A DNA stretch of 38,450 bases from a bacterium (GTDB lineage Bacteria; Verrucomicrobiota; Verrucomicrobiia; Limisphaerales; UBA8199). Numbering within the stretch: position 1 is the stretch's first letter; every line of letters starts with the position of its first letter. This document shows positions 7,872 to 15,846 of this stretch, in pieces. Below the pieces are notes generated by a model. It made no database searches. It saw only the letters and a program-made list of their open reading frames with translations, and had not been told where the DNA came from. The stretch covers positions 1 through 38,450 of the forward strand of contig JAJYHY010000034.1 in assembly GCA_021784555.1 (NCBI GenBank), read 5' to 3'. A program made the position numbers and the translations under genes.

Positions 7872-8345
7872 ATGAAAATGCTCGAAAATCGCTTGGACCC
7901 GACAGCCCTTTCAGCCTACGACTTGCGCACCCTGGATCGGCTCACCGACATTGTTCTGGCCGATGAGCGGCCCGGCCTTGTCGGACGCGAAGGGGTGCGC
8001 ATCGACCTGCCGAAGCCCATTCTCCGGCTGCTCGTGGACGTCCTACGCAACCTGCGCGCAGGCAAGGCGTTGGTGGTGCTCCCGGAGACCGAAACGCTCA
8101 CGACCCAGGCCGCAGCCGAGTTTCTCGGCGTGTCGCGGCCATCCGTCGTGGACTTGCTGGACAAAGGCCAGATTCCCCATCACTTGGTGGGCACTCACCG
8201 CCGCGTTTACATCAAGGACCTGATCGAATACCAAGGAAGACGTGACATCAGCCGCCGCAAGACGCTCGACGCGCTTCGCCAGGAGGTCGAAGCTGCCGGC
8301 CTCTACGAAAGTTCCCGCGCACCCTCGCCGTCCCATGCGCGCTGA
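7872..8345 (+). CDS. Helix-turn-helix (excisionase-type) antitoxin of a PIN toxin
   Basis: The 157-residue product begins MKMLENRLDPTALSAYDL at ATG 7872. The centre holds an excisionase/MerR-like winged HTH: LTTQAAAEFLGVSRPSVVDLLDKGQIPHHLVGTHRR, split here as two recognisable halves (TTQAAAEFLGVSRPSV and HRRVYIKDLIEYQ). Such proteins act as DNA-binding antitoxins for the PIN protein encoded directly downstream. The two genes overlap by 11 bp, indicating translational coupling. Autoregulation of the pair is expected from the family. Confidence 0.8.
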   Translation: MKMLENRLDPTALSAYDLRTLDRLTDIVLADERPGLVGREGVRIDLPKPILRLLVDVLRNLRAGKALVVLPETETLTTQAAAEFLGVSRPSVVDLLDKGQIPHHLVGTHRRVYIKDLIEYQGRRDISRRKTLDALRQEVEAAGLYESSRAPSPSHAR

Positions 8346-8910
8346 TCCTCGCGCGGTCCTCGACGCGTGTGTGCTCGCTAATTTCGGTCTCTGCGACCTG
8401 TTCCTGACGCTAGCGGAGAACCCGCCGCTACACCGACCCGTTTGGAACTCTGAGATCCTCAACGAGGCCCAGCGCACGCAGATTGAAAAGCTCGGCTGGC
8501 CAGCAGAACTCTCGCGTTCCTGGCGTGAGGCGGTCGAGTCCGCTTTTCCCGAAGCCCTCGTCACTGGGTGGGAGCCGCTTCTTCCCGTCTGCGAGGTGGA
8601 CGAAAAGGACAGGCACGTGTTGGCTGCTGCCGTCCGCAGCCAAGCCGATCTAATTGTCACTAGCAACCTCCGGCATTTCCCTTCGGCGGCGCTACCGCCC
8701 TGGCGCCTCGTAGCATCCCATCCCGGGGATTACCTTGTCCAACTCTACTCACTCGACAGCGGACTTGTCGTCGCGCGGTTGGAGCAGATAGCGGAGAAGC
8801 GCGGTCGCACGCCGCAAACGCATCTGGCTCTGCTCGGCCGCAGTGTCCCTGCCTTCGCCGGCCACGTAGCTGAAGCCCTCGGATGGGAATTGCCGCGCGA
8901 ATGTCCCTAG
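8335..8910 (+). CDS. PIN-domain toxin partner of HTH antitoxin
   Basis: The 191-residue protein begins MRADPRAVLDACVLANFGL (first PIN Asp in VLDACVLAN). Then follow NSEILNEAQRT (second acidic site, E), VDEKDRHVLAAAV (third, D..D) and ADLIVTSNLRHFP (fourth, TSN). This is a full-length PIN toxin of the longer type that pairs with excisionase-like antitoxins. Expected role: metal-dependent RNase restrained by the upstream protein. ATG 8335 is chosen because it gives the catalytic N-terminus directly and overlaps the antitoxin end. Confidence 0.82.
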   Translation: MRADPRAVLDACVLANFGLCDLFLTLAENPPLHRPVWNSEILNEAQRTQIEKLGWPAELSRSWREAVESAFPEALVTGWEPLLPVCEVDEKDRHVLAAAVRSQADLIVTSNLRHFPSAALPPWRLVASHPGDYLVQLYSLDSGLVVARLEQIAEKRGRTPQTHLALLGRSVPAFAGHVAEALGWELPRECP

Positions 8911-9045
8911 AGACCCAGGTCGCGAACTGTCCCTTCTGGAAATGGCCGTGGACGGCGACTCGAACATGTAGCAAATCCGCCGGTTTGAAAATGCATGAAA
9001 TCTCCGCTATGGCAGTAGCTGTGGGCGGCTGTTGCCGGCTTGGTC

Positions 9046-9144
9046 AAACAGGAGGTGGAGATCGTCTGGCTCGTCACCAGCTCGAGCCCCGAACAGGCCG
9101 ACGCCGCCCGCCTGCTCGAACTGGCCCGCGATTTAGAGCAGCCC
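9046..9144 (+). pseudogene. ISAs1-type (IS4 superfamily) transposase remnant 1
   Basis: The frame EIVWLVTSSSPEQADAARL then LELARD matches the region before the YWxIENGLHYRLD block of ISAs1-like transposases. It breaks after LARD, where the tyrosine/tryptophan block should follow. A longer remnant of the same family lies at 11507-11700. Only about 33 residues remain. Confidence 0.6.
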
Positions 9145-9210
9145 TGGCAGCCCGTGGTTGGTCGTGGAGAACGCTTGCTGCAAGTCCGTTTCGCGGCTAC
9201 CGTAAGGGGC

Positions 9211-9483
9211 ATGAGCACGGTTGACCTCACGGTCAGGAGGGTCAAAAAACTGTCGGACCGGCAGGCCGGCGAATTGTTGGGCTGGCTGGATGCGCGACAG
9301 TCGAATGACGTTGCTGGGCGGTCCCAGGCCGCGCAGCGGAAATCAGCGGCGCGACGGCGCATGAAAAAGCTGATGGCGTGGCACGATTCGGTTCGCCTGA
9401 CGACCGACTGGGAGCCGCCCCGGATGCCGGATGATTTGACCCGAACCTTGATGCCCGCGCGGCGGCGATTTGGGGGGAACTGA
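9211..9483 (+). CDS. Antitoxin-like protein, 3' end fused to toxin remnant
   Basis: From ATG 9211 the frame gives MSTVDLTVRRVKKLSDRQAG, ELLGWLDARQS and then a basic stretch. This is an antitoxin-like profile (DRQAEELLDWLEARQ) commonly found in front of VapC toxins. The last 15 or so codons read through a deletion junction (about 9440-9450) into the VapC gene in another frame. The native C-terminus is probably lost. No intact toxin remains. Confidence 0.5.
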   Translation: MSTVDLTVRRVKKLSDRQAGELLGWLDARQSNDVAGRSQAAQRKSAARRRMKKLMAWHDSVRLTTDWEPPRMPDDLTRTLMPARRRFGGN

Positions 9484-9623
9484 CGGCTCGGGCGAGCGGG
9501 CCGCTGCCGTTGCGCGATTCGCTCATCGCCGCCGTTGTGAAGTCGCGCGGCTGCCGCATCGTCACGCGAGACGCCGCGCCGTTTGAACGCATGGGCTGCA
9601 GGGTGGTTGCACCGTGGAGGTGA
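9450..9623 (+). pseudogene. VapC toxin, C-terminal fragment only
   Basis: The frame at 9450 reads DARAAAIWGELTARASG, PLPLRDSLIAAVVKSRGCRI and VTRDAAPFERMGCRVVAPW before the stop at 9621. This is the C-terminal third of a PIN-domain VapC (catalytic D in 'RDSLIAA', TRD block, terminal VVxPW). The N-terminal catalytic half is missing, deleted between here and the preceding antitoxin. Confidence 0.7.
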
Positions 9624-9641
9624 ACGCGAGGCGCCCGTGCC

Positions 9642-9815
9642 ATGGTATCAGTGATTCTCGACAATCTGGCTGCAGGCCGCGCACTTGCGGAGATTGCCCA
9701 CGGTTGTCCGTTGGTTCATTCTGCAGATGTTACGGCTGCTGAGGGGGCCTTGCCGTTGTGGAGCTCGGCCCAGGGGCGCTCAGGGTTCCTGTACTGTCAC
9801 GCCTGGGTGCGGTAG
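9642..9815 (+). pseudogene. DUF433 antitoxin fragment
   Basis: A 57-codon frame from ATG 9642 encodes MVSVILDNLAAGRALAEIA and HGCPLVHSADVTAAEGAL. This matches the C-terminal HTH-like half of DUF433 proteins (VSVILDNLAAG.s..EI...P.L...D..AAL). The N-terminal half is missing and the frame then continues into unrelated sequence. Confidence 0.55.
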
Positions 9816-9864
9816 AAGCGAGATCCGGGTTGCGAGTGCCGGGGATCTCGGCAAGCATCCGTTT

Positions 9865-10101
9865 GTGCCAACCGTGATGCGCATCGGCCCATATCGGTTT
9901 CACTTCTACAGCCGCGAAGATGGGGAGCCGCCCCACATTCACGTGGCCCGTGACGATATTGAGGCAAAATTCTGGCTTCAGCCGGTCTCCCTAGCCGCGA
10001 ACTACGGCTTTAGAGGGGCGGAGTTGGCGCGGATTCAGCGCATGGTCGAAGGGCATTGCCAGCGCCTCCTGGCAGCGTATATTGAACGACATGGTCAGTG
10101 A
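9865..10101 (+). CDS. DUF4160 domain protein, copy 2
   Basis: Near-identical to the product at 6702 (78 residues; same EPPHIHVARDDIEA core). The DNA identity starts upstream of the gene, at GTGCCGGGGATCTCGG (9836, matching 6673), so the duplication includes the leader. The longer frame to 9685 is not supported because its extra part lies outside the conserved segment. It is followed by DUF2442 copy 2 with an 11-bp overlap. Confidence 0.85.
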   Translation: MPTVMRIGPYRFHFYSREDGEPPHIHVARDDIEAKFWLQPVSLAANYGFRGAELARIQRMVEGHCQRLLAAYIERHGQ

Positions 10102-10405
10102 AACGACACATCAAGCCTCGGCCTCGCGATGCTGGATCGAGGGCCGTCGCGTCTGTCTGGACCTGGACGACGGACGGGTGATCAGCTTTCCCGCAGCGAA
10201 GTACCCTCTGCTCGCCAACGCGCCGCAGGCTCTCCTCGAGCGGGTCAGCCTCCGCGTCGGCGGCTTGGCCCTGAGATGGGAGGAACTCGATGAGGATATC
10301 TGGGTTGAGGATGCCCTGCGCGGCCGGTTCCCCCGCGCCGGGAAGGAAAGGCGCGACTATCACCCGATACGAGGACGCCGGCATGAGCGCGTTCGGACTT
10401 CTTAG
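10091..10405 (+). CDS. DUF2442 domain protein, copy 2
   Basis: The 104-residue product carries the DUF2442 motifs LDDGRVISFPAAKYPLLAN and ALRWEELDEDIWVEDAL. Unlike copy 1 it keeps its downstream neighbourhood, so its C-terminus (ending HERVRTS) may be closer to the original. It overlaps a small antitoxin remnant starting at 10383. The DUF4160-DUF2442 pair is a putative TA-like unit; which partner is toxic is not established. Confidence 0.83.
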   Translation: MVSETTHQASASRCWIEGRRVCLDLDDGRVISFPAAKYPLLANAPQALLERVSLRVGGLALRWEELDEDIWVEDALRGRFPRAGKERRDYHPIRGRRHERVRTS

Positions 10406-10457
10406 GCACGTTAAGGCCATCCCGGCTGGGCAGCGCCAGAAATTCATTTGCTCATGT
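10383..10457 (+). pseudogene. Antitoxin N-terminal remnant
   Basis: The frame MSAFGLLRHVKAIPAGQRQKF resembles the start of small antitoxins (V..IP..ER.KF). It loses resemblance at about 10446 and runs into the next antitoxin gene in another frame. Short and uncertain. Confidence 0.35.
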
Positions 10458-10669
10458 CAGGCAACGTCGCATTGGAAGAGAGGGTCGCCGCGCTGGAGAG
10501 CAAAGTGGGGCAGATCCTGCGAGGCTCCTTGCGCCAAAAAGATTGGCGGCGGACGCTGGGAATGTTCGCCGGGGACGAACTTATGAAGCAAATCGACGCC
10601 GAAGGGCCCAAGATCCGTGAGGCCGACCGCCGCGCTGCGATCGCGGCCATTGATGCGGGGCAATCGTGA
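10454..10669 (+). CDS. Antitoxin of a VapC pair (toxin deleted)
   Basis: The 71-residue product from ATG 10454 starts MSGNVALEERVAALESKVGQ, a coiled N-terminus, and continues with a helical acidic/basic tail (DAEGPKIREADRRAA). Antitoxins of this layout (ALEERVAALE..., W....G.F..D) usually precede VapC. The stop overlaps the VapC start by 4 bp (GTGA), but the toxin is cut after about 10 codons. In the other copy of this segment (7188) this antitoxin gene is the part that was deleted. Confidence 0.65.
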   Translation: MSGNVALEERVAALESKVGQILRGSLRQKDWRRTLGMFAGDELMKQIDAEGPKIREADRRAAIAAIDAGQS

Positions 10670-10788
10670 TTTTGCTCGATTCGAATCATCTGGTGCTCTC
10701 GAGGTGTCCGGAGAACGCCAGGGTTTCCTATCGGAACGCGGAACCCAAATCGCCGAATCCGCAGGCGGATGAAATTGCCCAACGCTGA
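10666..10788 (+). pseudogene. VapC toxin, N-terminal stub
   Basis: The frame starts VILLDSNHL, the universal VapC opening with the first catalytic Asp, and then diverges (VLSRCPEN...), ending at 10788. Only the first strand of the PIN fold is present. It overlaps the antitoxin stop by 4 bp, which shows the original arrangement. Confidence 0.6.
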
Positions 10789-10930
10789 CAAGCTCGTGGT
10801 CGAGCGGGAAAAAATCCTGGATTATTTGCTCAATCCCGAACATCGCTTTGGCGGGAGGCGGGTGACGTGGGCACCGTCGTTCACATTCACAAGGGTGGGG
10901 CGGCCTACGAGGTGGAGTTTATCACTTTGA
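10769..10930 (+). pseudogene. DUF6883 protein stub fused out of frame to DUF4926 sequence
   Basis: From ATG 10769 the frame reads MKLPNADKLVVEREKILDYL and LNPEHRFGG, the start of DUF6883 proteins. At about 10858 the DNA switches to the interior of a DUF4926 gene in a different frame, and the reading stops at 10928. The fusion point is a deletion scar: DUF6883 and DUF4926 genes are normally adjacent. Confidence 0.6.
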
Positions 10931-11028
10931 CCGGCACGACCGTCGCCGTGGCCACCGTGGAGGCATCGCGGTTGAGGCCGGTTGGGCGCCACGACCTGAA
11001 CCACGTCCGGGAACTGGTGGCGCGGTGA
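10861..11028 (+). pseudogene. DUF4926 protein, 5'-truncated copy
   Basis: The frame from 10861 encodes GDVGTVVHIHKGGAAYEVEF and TVAVATVEASRLRPVGRHDL, ending at 11026. It matches 3238-3408 with only a handful of base changes and no indels until the last codons. The first 14 or so residues of the domain are missing and no start codon is available. Confidence 0.7.
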
Positions 11029-11248
11029 TTTCTCCAATCGCGGCAATTTCAGTGGGCAAGGGCGCCGGTTGACCCCGCGCACCAGATCGGCCACAGGGCC
11101 GAGCCACCGTCCCAGCGCCGAAGCGACGGCGGGGACTGCCGAGTAAGCGCAACGGCTGACGGCGCGGTGCAGGCGGCCGACGGCGCTCTCGGCAAGGGGC
11201 TGCCGGGCGGATGCGCTCGGGCAATTCGAAGGCGCCTGACCGCAGCTT
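11029..11248 (+). other. Intergenic, no gene recognised
   Basis: GC-rich sequence with open frames on both strands by composition only; none shows a domain I recognise. Confidence 0.4.
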
Positions 11249-11355
11249 GCACCGTCACCCGATGGTGTCGCCGACAGCCGGCATGCGGCGGAAGACACCG
11301 GAGGATGCGTAAGTCGCCCTCTGCACATGAACCGAGCTATGGCTTGACGCTTTGA
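11249..11355 (+). repeat. Dispersed repeat, copy 2 of the 7576-7682 family
   Basis: Shares GTCGCCGACAGCCGG and GCTATGG.TTGA.GCTTTGATG with 7576-7682, in the same order and spacing but diverged between. Both copies lie within about 1.5 kb of ISAs1 transposase remnants and may be end regions of the same former IS. Confidence 0.55.
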
Positions 11356-11429
11356 TGGATTACTGCCGGGACGAAGCGGTGTCCCCCCTGGCCGCAAGCG
11401 CGGAGAGCACGGTTGTCGATGCCCGTGAA

Positions 11430-11466
11430 GCGCCGCAGGTTGCCGAGGCGCCTCCAAGCGCGGGGG
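11430..11466 (+). repeat. Dispersed 37-bp repeat, copy 2
   Basis: Matches 4504-4540 at 36 of 37 positions (G to A at the eighth base). Confidence 0.85.
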
Positions 11467-11506
11467 CTGGCGGGAAGCGGCCTTGCCGACCGGGCATGAG
11501 GACGAG

Positions 11507-11700
11507 CTGGTCGAAGCAGCGGCAGAGGCCGTCTGGCTCATTACCAGCTTGGGGCCCAGAGTTGGCCGACGCCGCCGCCTGCTCGAACTGGCCCGCCAGT
11601 ACTGGAGGATCGAGAACGGCCTGGACTACCGCCTGGGTGTCAACGCCGGCGAGGACGGTTGCCGGGTACAGCATCCCGTGGCAGCAACCGTGCCGGGCAG
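11507..11700 (+). pseudogene. ISAs1-type (IS4 superfamily) transposase remnant 2
   Basis: The segment encodes AVWLITSLGP, then (after a frame disturbance near 11560) LLELARQYWRIENGLDYRLG and VNAGEDGCRVQHPVAATV. The YWxIENGLxYRLDV..GED..RVRHP block is the C-terminal signature of ISAs1-family transposases. The catalytic DDE N-terminal part is absent. The frame beyond PGR is not conserved. Confidence 0.65.
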
Positions 11701-11890
11701 GCCACGCCGGGCCGAGCAGGGAGAAGGCCGGAAGTCGGCGCGGCGGCAGCGCCTAGCACGCGGGAGCACCGCTCACGCCCCCCAAAGAGAAAATGAGCCG
11801 GCGCGTCAACCCCGTCATGCGGTTCCTCGCCGGCGAGGTCTGCTGAGTTTGAACCGGGCCCGCGGCGCCTGAAGGAGCGAAAATTTCCGA

Positions 11891-11919
11891 TTGACCGGCT
11901 TGCGGGATTCGTTTACACC
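11891..11919 (+). promoter_or_regulatory. Weak candidate promoter for the Liv-type operon
   Basis: TTGACC at 11891-11896 with a 17-bp spacer to TACACC at 11914-11919. The -10 match is poor. It is the only plausible sigma-70-like pair between the last remnant and the lipoprotein gene. TATAAT at 11979 overlaps the start codon and cannot serve it. Confidence 0.22.
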
Positions 11920-11982
11920 ATCGTGGTTCCCGGAGGCGGCTCCCCTCCGCGGGCTGAGAGAGGCAGCTTGGATTCGACTATA

Positions 11983-13140
11983 ATGAAGAAAGTCCGTCTT
12001 GCGATTCTGTCTTGTGCGTGGCTGGCCGTGCTGATCTTTTTCGCCGGCTGCGGAGGGGGCGGGCCGAGGTCGCCCCGAAACCAGCCAATAAGGATTGGTG
12101 TGAGCCTTCCGCTAACGGGGGATTCTGCTGTTTGGGGTAAGAGCCAAAAAAACGGCTATGATCTGGCAGCCGAGCAGGTCAATGCAGAGGGAGGAATCCA
12201 TGGGAGGAGAATTGAACTTATTTACGGCGACGATCAGGGATTGGCTAGAGTGGGCGTGACAGTTTTGCAGAGATTCATTGACGTTGACAAAATTGAAGCA
12301 CTCACGGGAGTCGCAAATAGTTCTGTAGCGCTGGCCGATATCCCAATCATTAACAGGAACAAGGTTCTGCTTATCAGCTCTGGGGCATCGAGTCCCAAAC
12401 TTACCGGAGCATCGAAATATTTCTTCCGCACGTGGCCGTCTGATATTGCAGAAGCTCTTGCGATGGCCAAATTCGCTGCCGAAGTGTCACACGTAAAAAC
12501 CGTCTCCTGCCTTTACATCAATAACGATTATGGGGTCGGGCTTGTGATGCCCTTTGCGAAGCGATTTTCGGAGCTTGGCGGGAAGATTCTTGACGAGGAA
12601 GCCTTCGAGCAAGGCGCGACCGATTTACGAGCGCAACTGACGAAAATAAAGGAGCAGGATCCAGGAGCGATTTACTTGGCAGGGAATCCACCTGAAATGG
12701 GTCGTGCGATAACGCAGGCGCGCCAACTGGGTGTAACCAATCGCTTTTTGAGCATCAGTACGCTGAATGACGCCTCCGTTCTGGCTTTCGTCAAGAAAAG
12801 TGACATCGAAGGAACTATAATCACCGATGCCAGTTTTGACCCCAGTAGCGGTTGGCCCGAAGCAAGGAAGTTCATGCTCGATTTCCGCGCGAAGTATCAC
12901 CGCGAGCCGGGCATTTTGGCTAACACGGCTTACGATGCTTTAATGATCCTTTCAAAGGCAATTGGGAAGGTGGGCACGAATGCTGATGCCCTGTCCCACT
13001 ATCTCCACTCGATGAAGGCGTATCACGGTGTTGCCGGAACTATAGATTTCACGACGGGCGGGGATATTGACCGACCGATCCGTATTTCTGTTGCCAAAAA
13101 TGGAAGGTTCGAGGTGATCGAACATGACTATCGGGAATAA
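11983..13140 (+). CDS. LivJ-type ABC substrate-binding lipoprotein
   Basis: This is a 385-residue periplasmic binding protein of the type I fold used by branched-chain amino acid/amide/urea importers (Peripla_BP_6). Residues 1-22 form a lipoprotein signal (KKVRLAILS, then AVLIFFAG) with the lipid-modified Cys23 in FAGC, so the protein is membrane-tethered. Next come IRIGVSLPLTGDSAVWG (typical first strand), NAEGGIHGRRIELIYGDD, a hinge region with SSGASSPKLTG, and NTAYDALMILSKAIG near the end. ATG 11983 is chosen over GTG 11923 because it begins the signal peptide. Its 3' end overlaps the next gene by 17 bp. The ligand is unknown; members bind amino acids, urea, amides or aromatic acids. The gene is visibly less GC-rich than its flanks. 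Confidence 0.88.
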   Translation: MKKVRLAILSCAWLAVLIFFAGCGGGGPRSPRNQPIRIGVSLPLTGDSAVWGKSQKNGYDLAAEQVNAEGGIHGRRIELIYGDDQGLARVGVTVLQRFIDVDKIEALTGVANSSVALADIPIINRNKVLLISSGASSPKLTGASKYFFRTWPSDIAEALAMAKFAAEVSHVKTVSCLYINNDYGVGLVMPFAKRFSELGGKILDEEAFEQGATDLRAQLTKIKEQDPGAIYLAGNPPEMGRAITQARQLGVTNRFLSISTLNDASVLAFVKKSDIEGTIITDASFDPSSGWPEARKFMLDFRAKYHREPGILANTAYDALMILSKAIGKVGTNADALSHYLHSMKAYHGVAGTIDFTTGGDIDRPIRISVAKNGRFEVIEHDYRE

Positions 13141-15817
13141 ATCTGCTGCGGTTCAAAGGACCAGAGGCAAAGCCAAGTCATACCTCAACTGGATTAAGGG
13201 CATCAGCATTTTTTTCCTTGGACTGGCACTGTCGGCGTTCGTTGTTGGGTCTTGGACGATCGGGGACCTGACAACGGCAAATTCCCCGACCCTCATTGCG
13301 GGGGATTTCACTGACATCGCATCTTTGACTGAGCGACTGCGTCACCCACGGGATTCGATCTCACAATTTGTGCGAACGCGCTTGCGCCAAAGGACAATTG
13401 CGGTCTTGACCAACACAGCTTACACGTCCGCTCAGCTACAGGGCCTTATTCTCGACGGATTGAACACTGTCGTGAGAGGCCCGAGTATTTACGCTGCGAA
13501 GCGCTTTGCAGGAATCAAGTTGTCGCCAGCCACCTTGATGCTTCTGCAGCAAACGGGACAAGGCAAAGATTTGGTTCGGCTTAACCGACTCCTGCTCGCA
13601 GATGCGTTTCCCGAGGAGATAAGACCTCCTGTGGGCGAAGGACGAAGCGGTTTCTGGGGTTTAATCTCTGATCATCTGAGGCTGATTCAGTGCGTGACGT
13701 TAAGCTTCGTCTTGGCGGCACTGGTCGTCGTCATTTTTATCGTGACGCGTTTCGAGAGCGTTAGCAATTCCCATGACCGGCCCAAGGGTGCCAAAGGAAG
13801 CGCTAGAGGCATTGAGGTGGCCCACGATTCGTTCTGGCAGGCGTTTCCTTTTGCGTCGCTGGTATTTTTCGCAGTGTCCATCTTCATGCTTTGCGACCTC
13901 GCATCGAACCCCGATTCCTATGAGTTGAGTGGCGGCATCTCGATTCACATGCTCTGGAAGCTTGGCCTGTATTTAGTAACCGCCTTGGTCACGAGTATAG
14001 TTGTGCTCTATGGAGCGCACTTGGTTGGCTTCGAACACAACGTCACTAGACTAACAGAGAGGGCAGAAATCGCGACACAGGAGGTGAGAGAATCTGTTGA
14101 TAGGGCGCAGAGGGTCGAAGCGTTAATGGGCGGACTCGAAGCCAGTGCGGGGATGGCAATTATGGCACTTCGTGTAGATGCGGACTACCGAAGGGTGACG
14201 CCGCCGCCACCAAGCGGCTTTGGGGCATTGAATCCGTATGTAAGGGCCAGGTCTTCCCATGCGATCCTGTGCGACGAGGCGGTTTTCAGGAGCCCAGATC
14301 ACCGCGAGCTCCCTAAGGAATTGTTGCCTTCGGCGCGAAACATGATCAGCAGCTTTCTTGAGGAGAACGCCTGGGACCTAGGACAGCGCTGTCTGATAAC
14401 AAACGCGAGAAATTATACGAGCTTTCTTGTCGGTGCAGCGAGAGGTTTTGAGGAAATGTCCGACAAGCGGCCGTCAGATCTCCGCGTTTTCTATCTGACG
14501 CATACGGTCGCAACTCCCGCACACCTGCTAAATTGGCCAGTCGGGCAGCCCGTCAAGATCGAGGGCCATGACGTCAGAATCTGTCAACCAACGCAATTCA
14601 TGTTGCAGTACATGACATATTGTCGGTACTTTGCGCGACAGCCGTCGAAATTCATTCATGCGAGACTGATTAGCGCCACGTACTCAAGCCTCCCAGTCGA
14701 GAAGGACGCAGACGACCAGATTACGGTAGAGCCTTTTTCGTTTTCGCTGGAGGCATTTACGTCGCCTGAAAAGTGGCGTCTTCCAACTCACTGTAATGCG
14801 TGGGGGTTACCATGCTGGGCGCAGATAGCAATCAATAATCATGTGATACAGTTTTTTCAGCCCCCACATAGTGAAGGTGTTGCGCCCCGTATACCGGTGT
14901 TGGACCCCAAGGCTGCGCCCTTTCTGTTCGCAGCGACGGCCTCAAATCTGCGCGGGGTGGCTAGAAACAACGTCGCAACCGAGTCGCCGCATTCATTGCT
15001 CTGGCCCTTGTTCCGCGATGGGGATAACGTTCCTCCTGCAGCCGCCGCAAGACCGCCGCTGGAAGAGCTAAGGCAAAAGGTGCTCGATTTCATAATACGG
15101 GACGAGACGAAGGAGGAGCTTCTTGGTTGGCTGGATGCGAAACCCGAGGACGGGAGCGGGGAGGCGTCGCAGATCTTGCACGAAAAGCTAAGGATGGTTA
15201 AGGCAGCCGTCAATGACTTCCAGAGCAGGGTCAAGAGCGCGGTCGAGGATGACAAGCTCGATCCCATTAGGAGAGCTCACGAGTTGCTGAAGCAATTTGA
15301 ATTCTTGCTTGGATTTCGCTGGGCTTTTCAACTGCCGGCCGCCATGACAGCCTGGGCCGAGCTGGAAACGGGATTATTCCTGTTGGTTAATTCCTATCTG
15401 GCCGAACAGGAGGACCAAGGAAAGAAGAAAGGCGGCCTGGAGCCTTTTATGGAATGGTTCAACGGCACCTTCCACACCGATACGAGTCTGGGCATGCGCT
15501 ACGCAAGGGATATGCTGAAACCGGAGAGCGGCGCAAGCGAATACGGCGACCAGGAATTCGCGCTGATCGGACTACTGGAGGTAGACGATGGGGCTAGGTT
15601 TGTGGATAGAGCATTACTTAAGAAGCTACTGACAGCGTGGTTGAGCTCCAAATCTGGGGGTGACACACCAATCAAACATATCATCGCGTTGAAGTCGTCA
15701 ATTGACGTACCGTGGAAATACGCCGAGCTGAAATGGCTCTGGGAGTGTAGTTCGAGCATTGACGATCTGAAAAAGCTGGTGGCCTACTATGTTGCTGGAA
15801 TGGACGTGGCCTGTTAG
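13124..15817 (+). CDS. Large four-TM protein of unknown family, embedded in Liv operon
   Basis: This 897-residue product begins at ATG 13124 inside the end of the lipoprotein gene. It has a predicted TM segment at about 25-47 (ISIFFLGLALSAFVVG), an extracytoplasmic domain (48-185), three more TM segments at about 187-209, 245-263 and 283-303, and a probable coiled coil at 305-345 (TERAEIATQEVRESVDRAQR). A large cytoplasmic C-terminal region (350-897) follows. In it I see no ATP-binding loop, HAMP, GGDEF or other motif I know. The architecture (outside domain, membrane core, coil, long cytoplasmic part) resembles a receptor or sensor, but this is inference. The overlap with the binding-protein gene and common strand suggest they act together. 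It could report ligand occupancy or regulate the importer. Confidence 0.75.
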   Translation: MTIGNKSAAVQRTRGKAKSYLNWIKGISIFFLGLALSAFVVGSWTIGDLTTANSPTLIAGDFTDIASLTERLRHPRDSISQFVRTRLRQRTIAVLTNTAYTSAQLQGLILDGLNTVVRGPSIYAAKRFAGIKLSPATLMLLQQTGQGKDLVRLNRLLLADAFPEEIRPPVGEGRSGFWGLISDHLRLIQCVTLSFVLAALVVVIFIVTRFESVSNSHDRPKGAKGSARGIEVAHDSFWQAFPFASLVFFAVSIFMLCDLASNPDSYELSGGISIHMLWKLGLYLVTALVTSIVVLYGAHLVGFEHNVTRLTERAEIATQEVRESVDRAQRVEALMGGLEASAGMAIMALRVDADYRRVTPPPPSGFGALNPYVRARSSHAILCDEAVFRSPDHRELPKELLPSARNMISSFLEENAWDLGQRCLITNARNYTSFLVGAARGFEEMSDKRPSDLRVFYLTHTVATPAHLLNWPVGQPVKIEGHDVRICQPTQFMLQYMTYCRYFARQPSKFIHARLISATYSSLPVEKDADDQITVEPFSFSLEAFTSPEKWRLPTHCNAWGLPCWAQIAINNHVIQFFQPPHSEGVAPRIPVLDPKAAPFLFAATASNLRGVARNNVATESPHSLLWPLFRDGDNVPPAAAARPPLEELRQKVLDFIIRDETKEELLGWLDAKPEDGSGEASQILHEKLRMVKAAVNDFQSRVKSAVEDDKLDPIRRAHELLKQFEFLLGFRWAFQLPAAMTAWAELETGLFLLVNSYLAEQEDQGKKKGGLEPFMEWFNGTFHTDTSLGMRYARDMLKPESGASEYGDQEFALIGLLEVDDGARFVDRALLKKLLTAWLSSKSGGDTPIKHIIALKSSIDVPWKYAELKWLWECSSSIDDLKKLVAYYVAGMDVAC

Positions 15818-15846
15818 ACTCTGCGGCAGACAACAAATCGAACACT

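Noticed and set aside
10822..11541. 239-codon minus-strand ORF
   Set aside because: Its end is antisense to the DUF4926 remnant and the rest shows no family motif; considered composition-driven.
11979..11984. TATAAT as promoter of the Liv-type operon
   Set aside because: It overlaps the start codon of the lipoprotein gene, so a transcript from it would lack the start.
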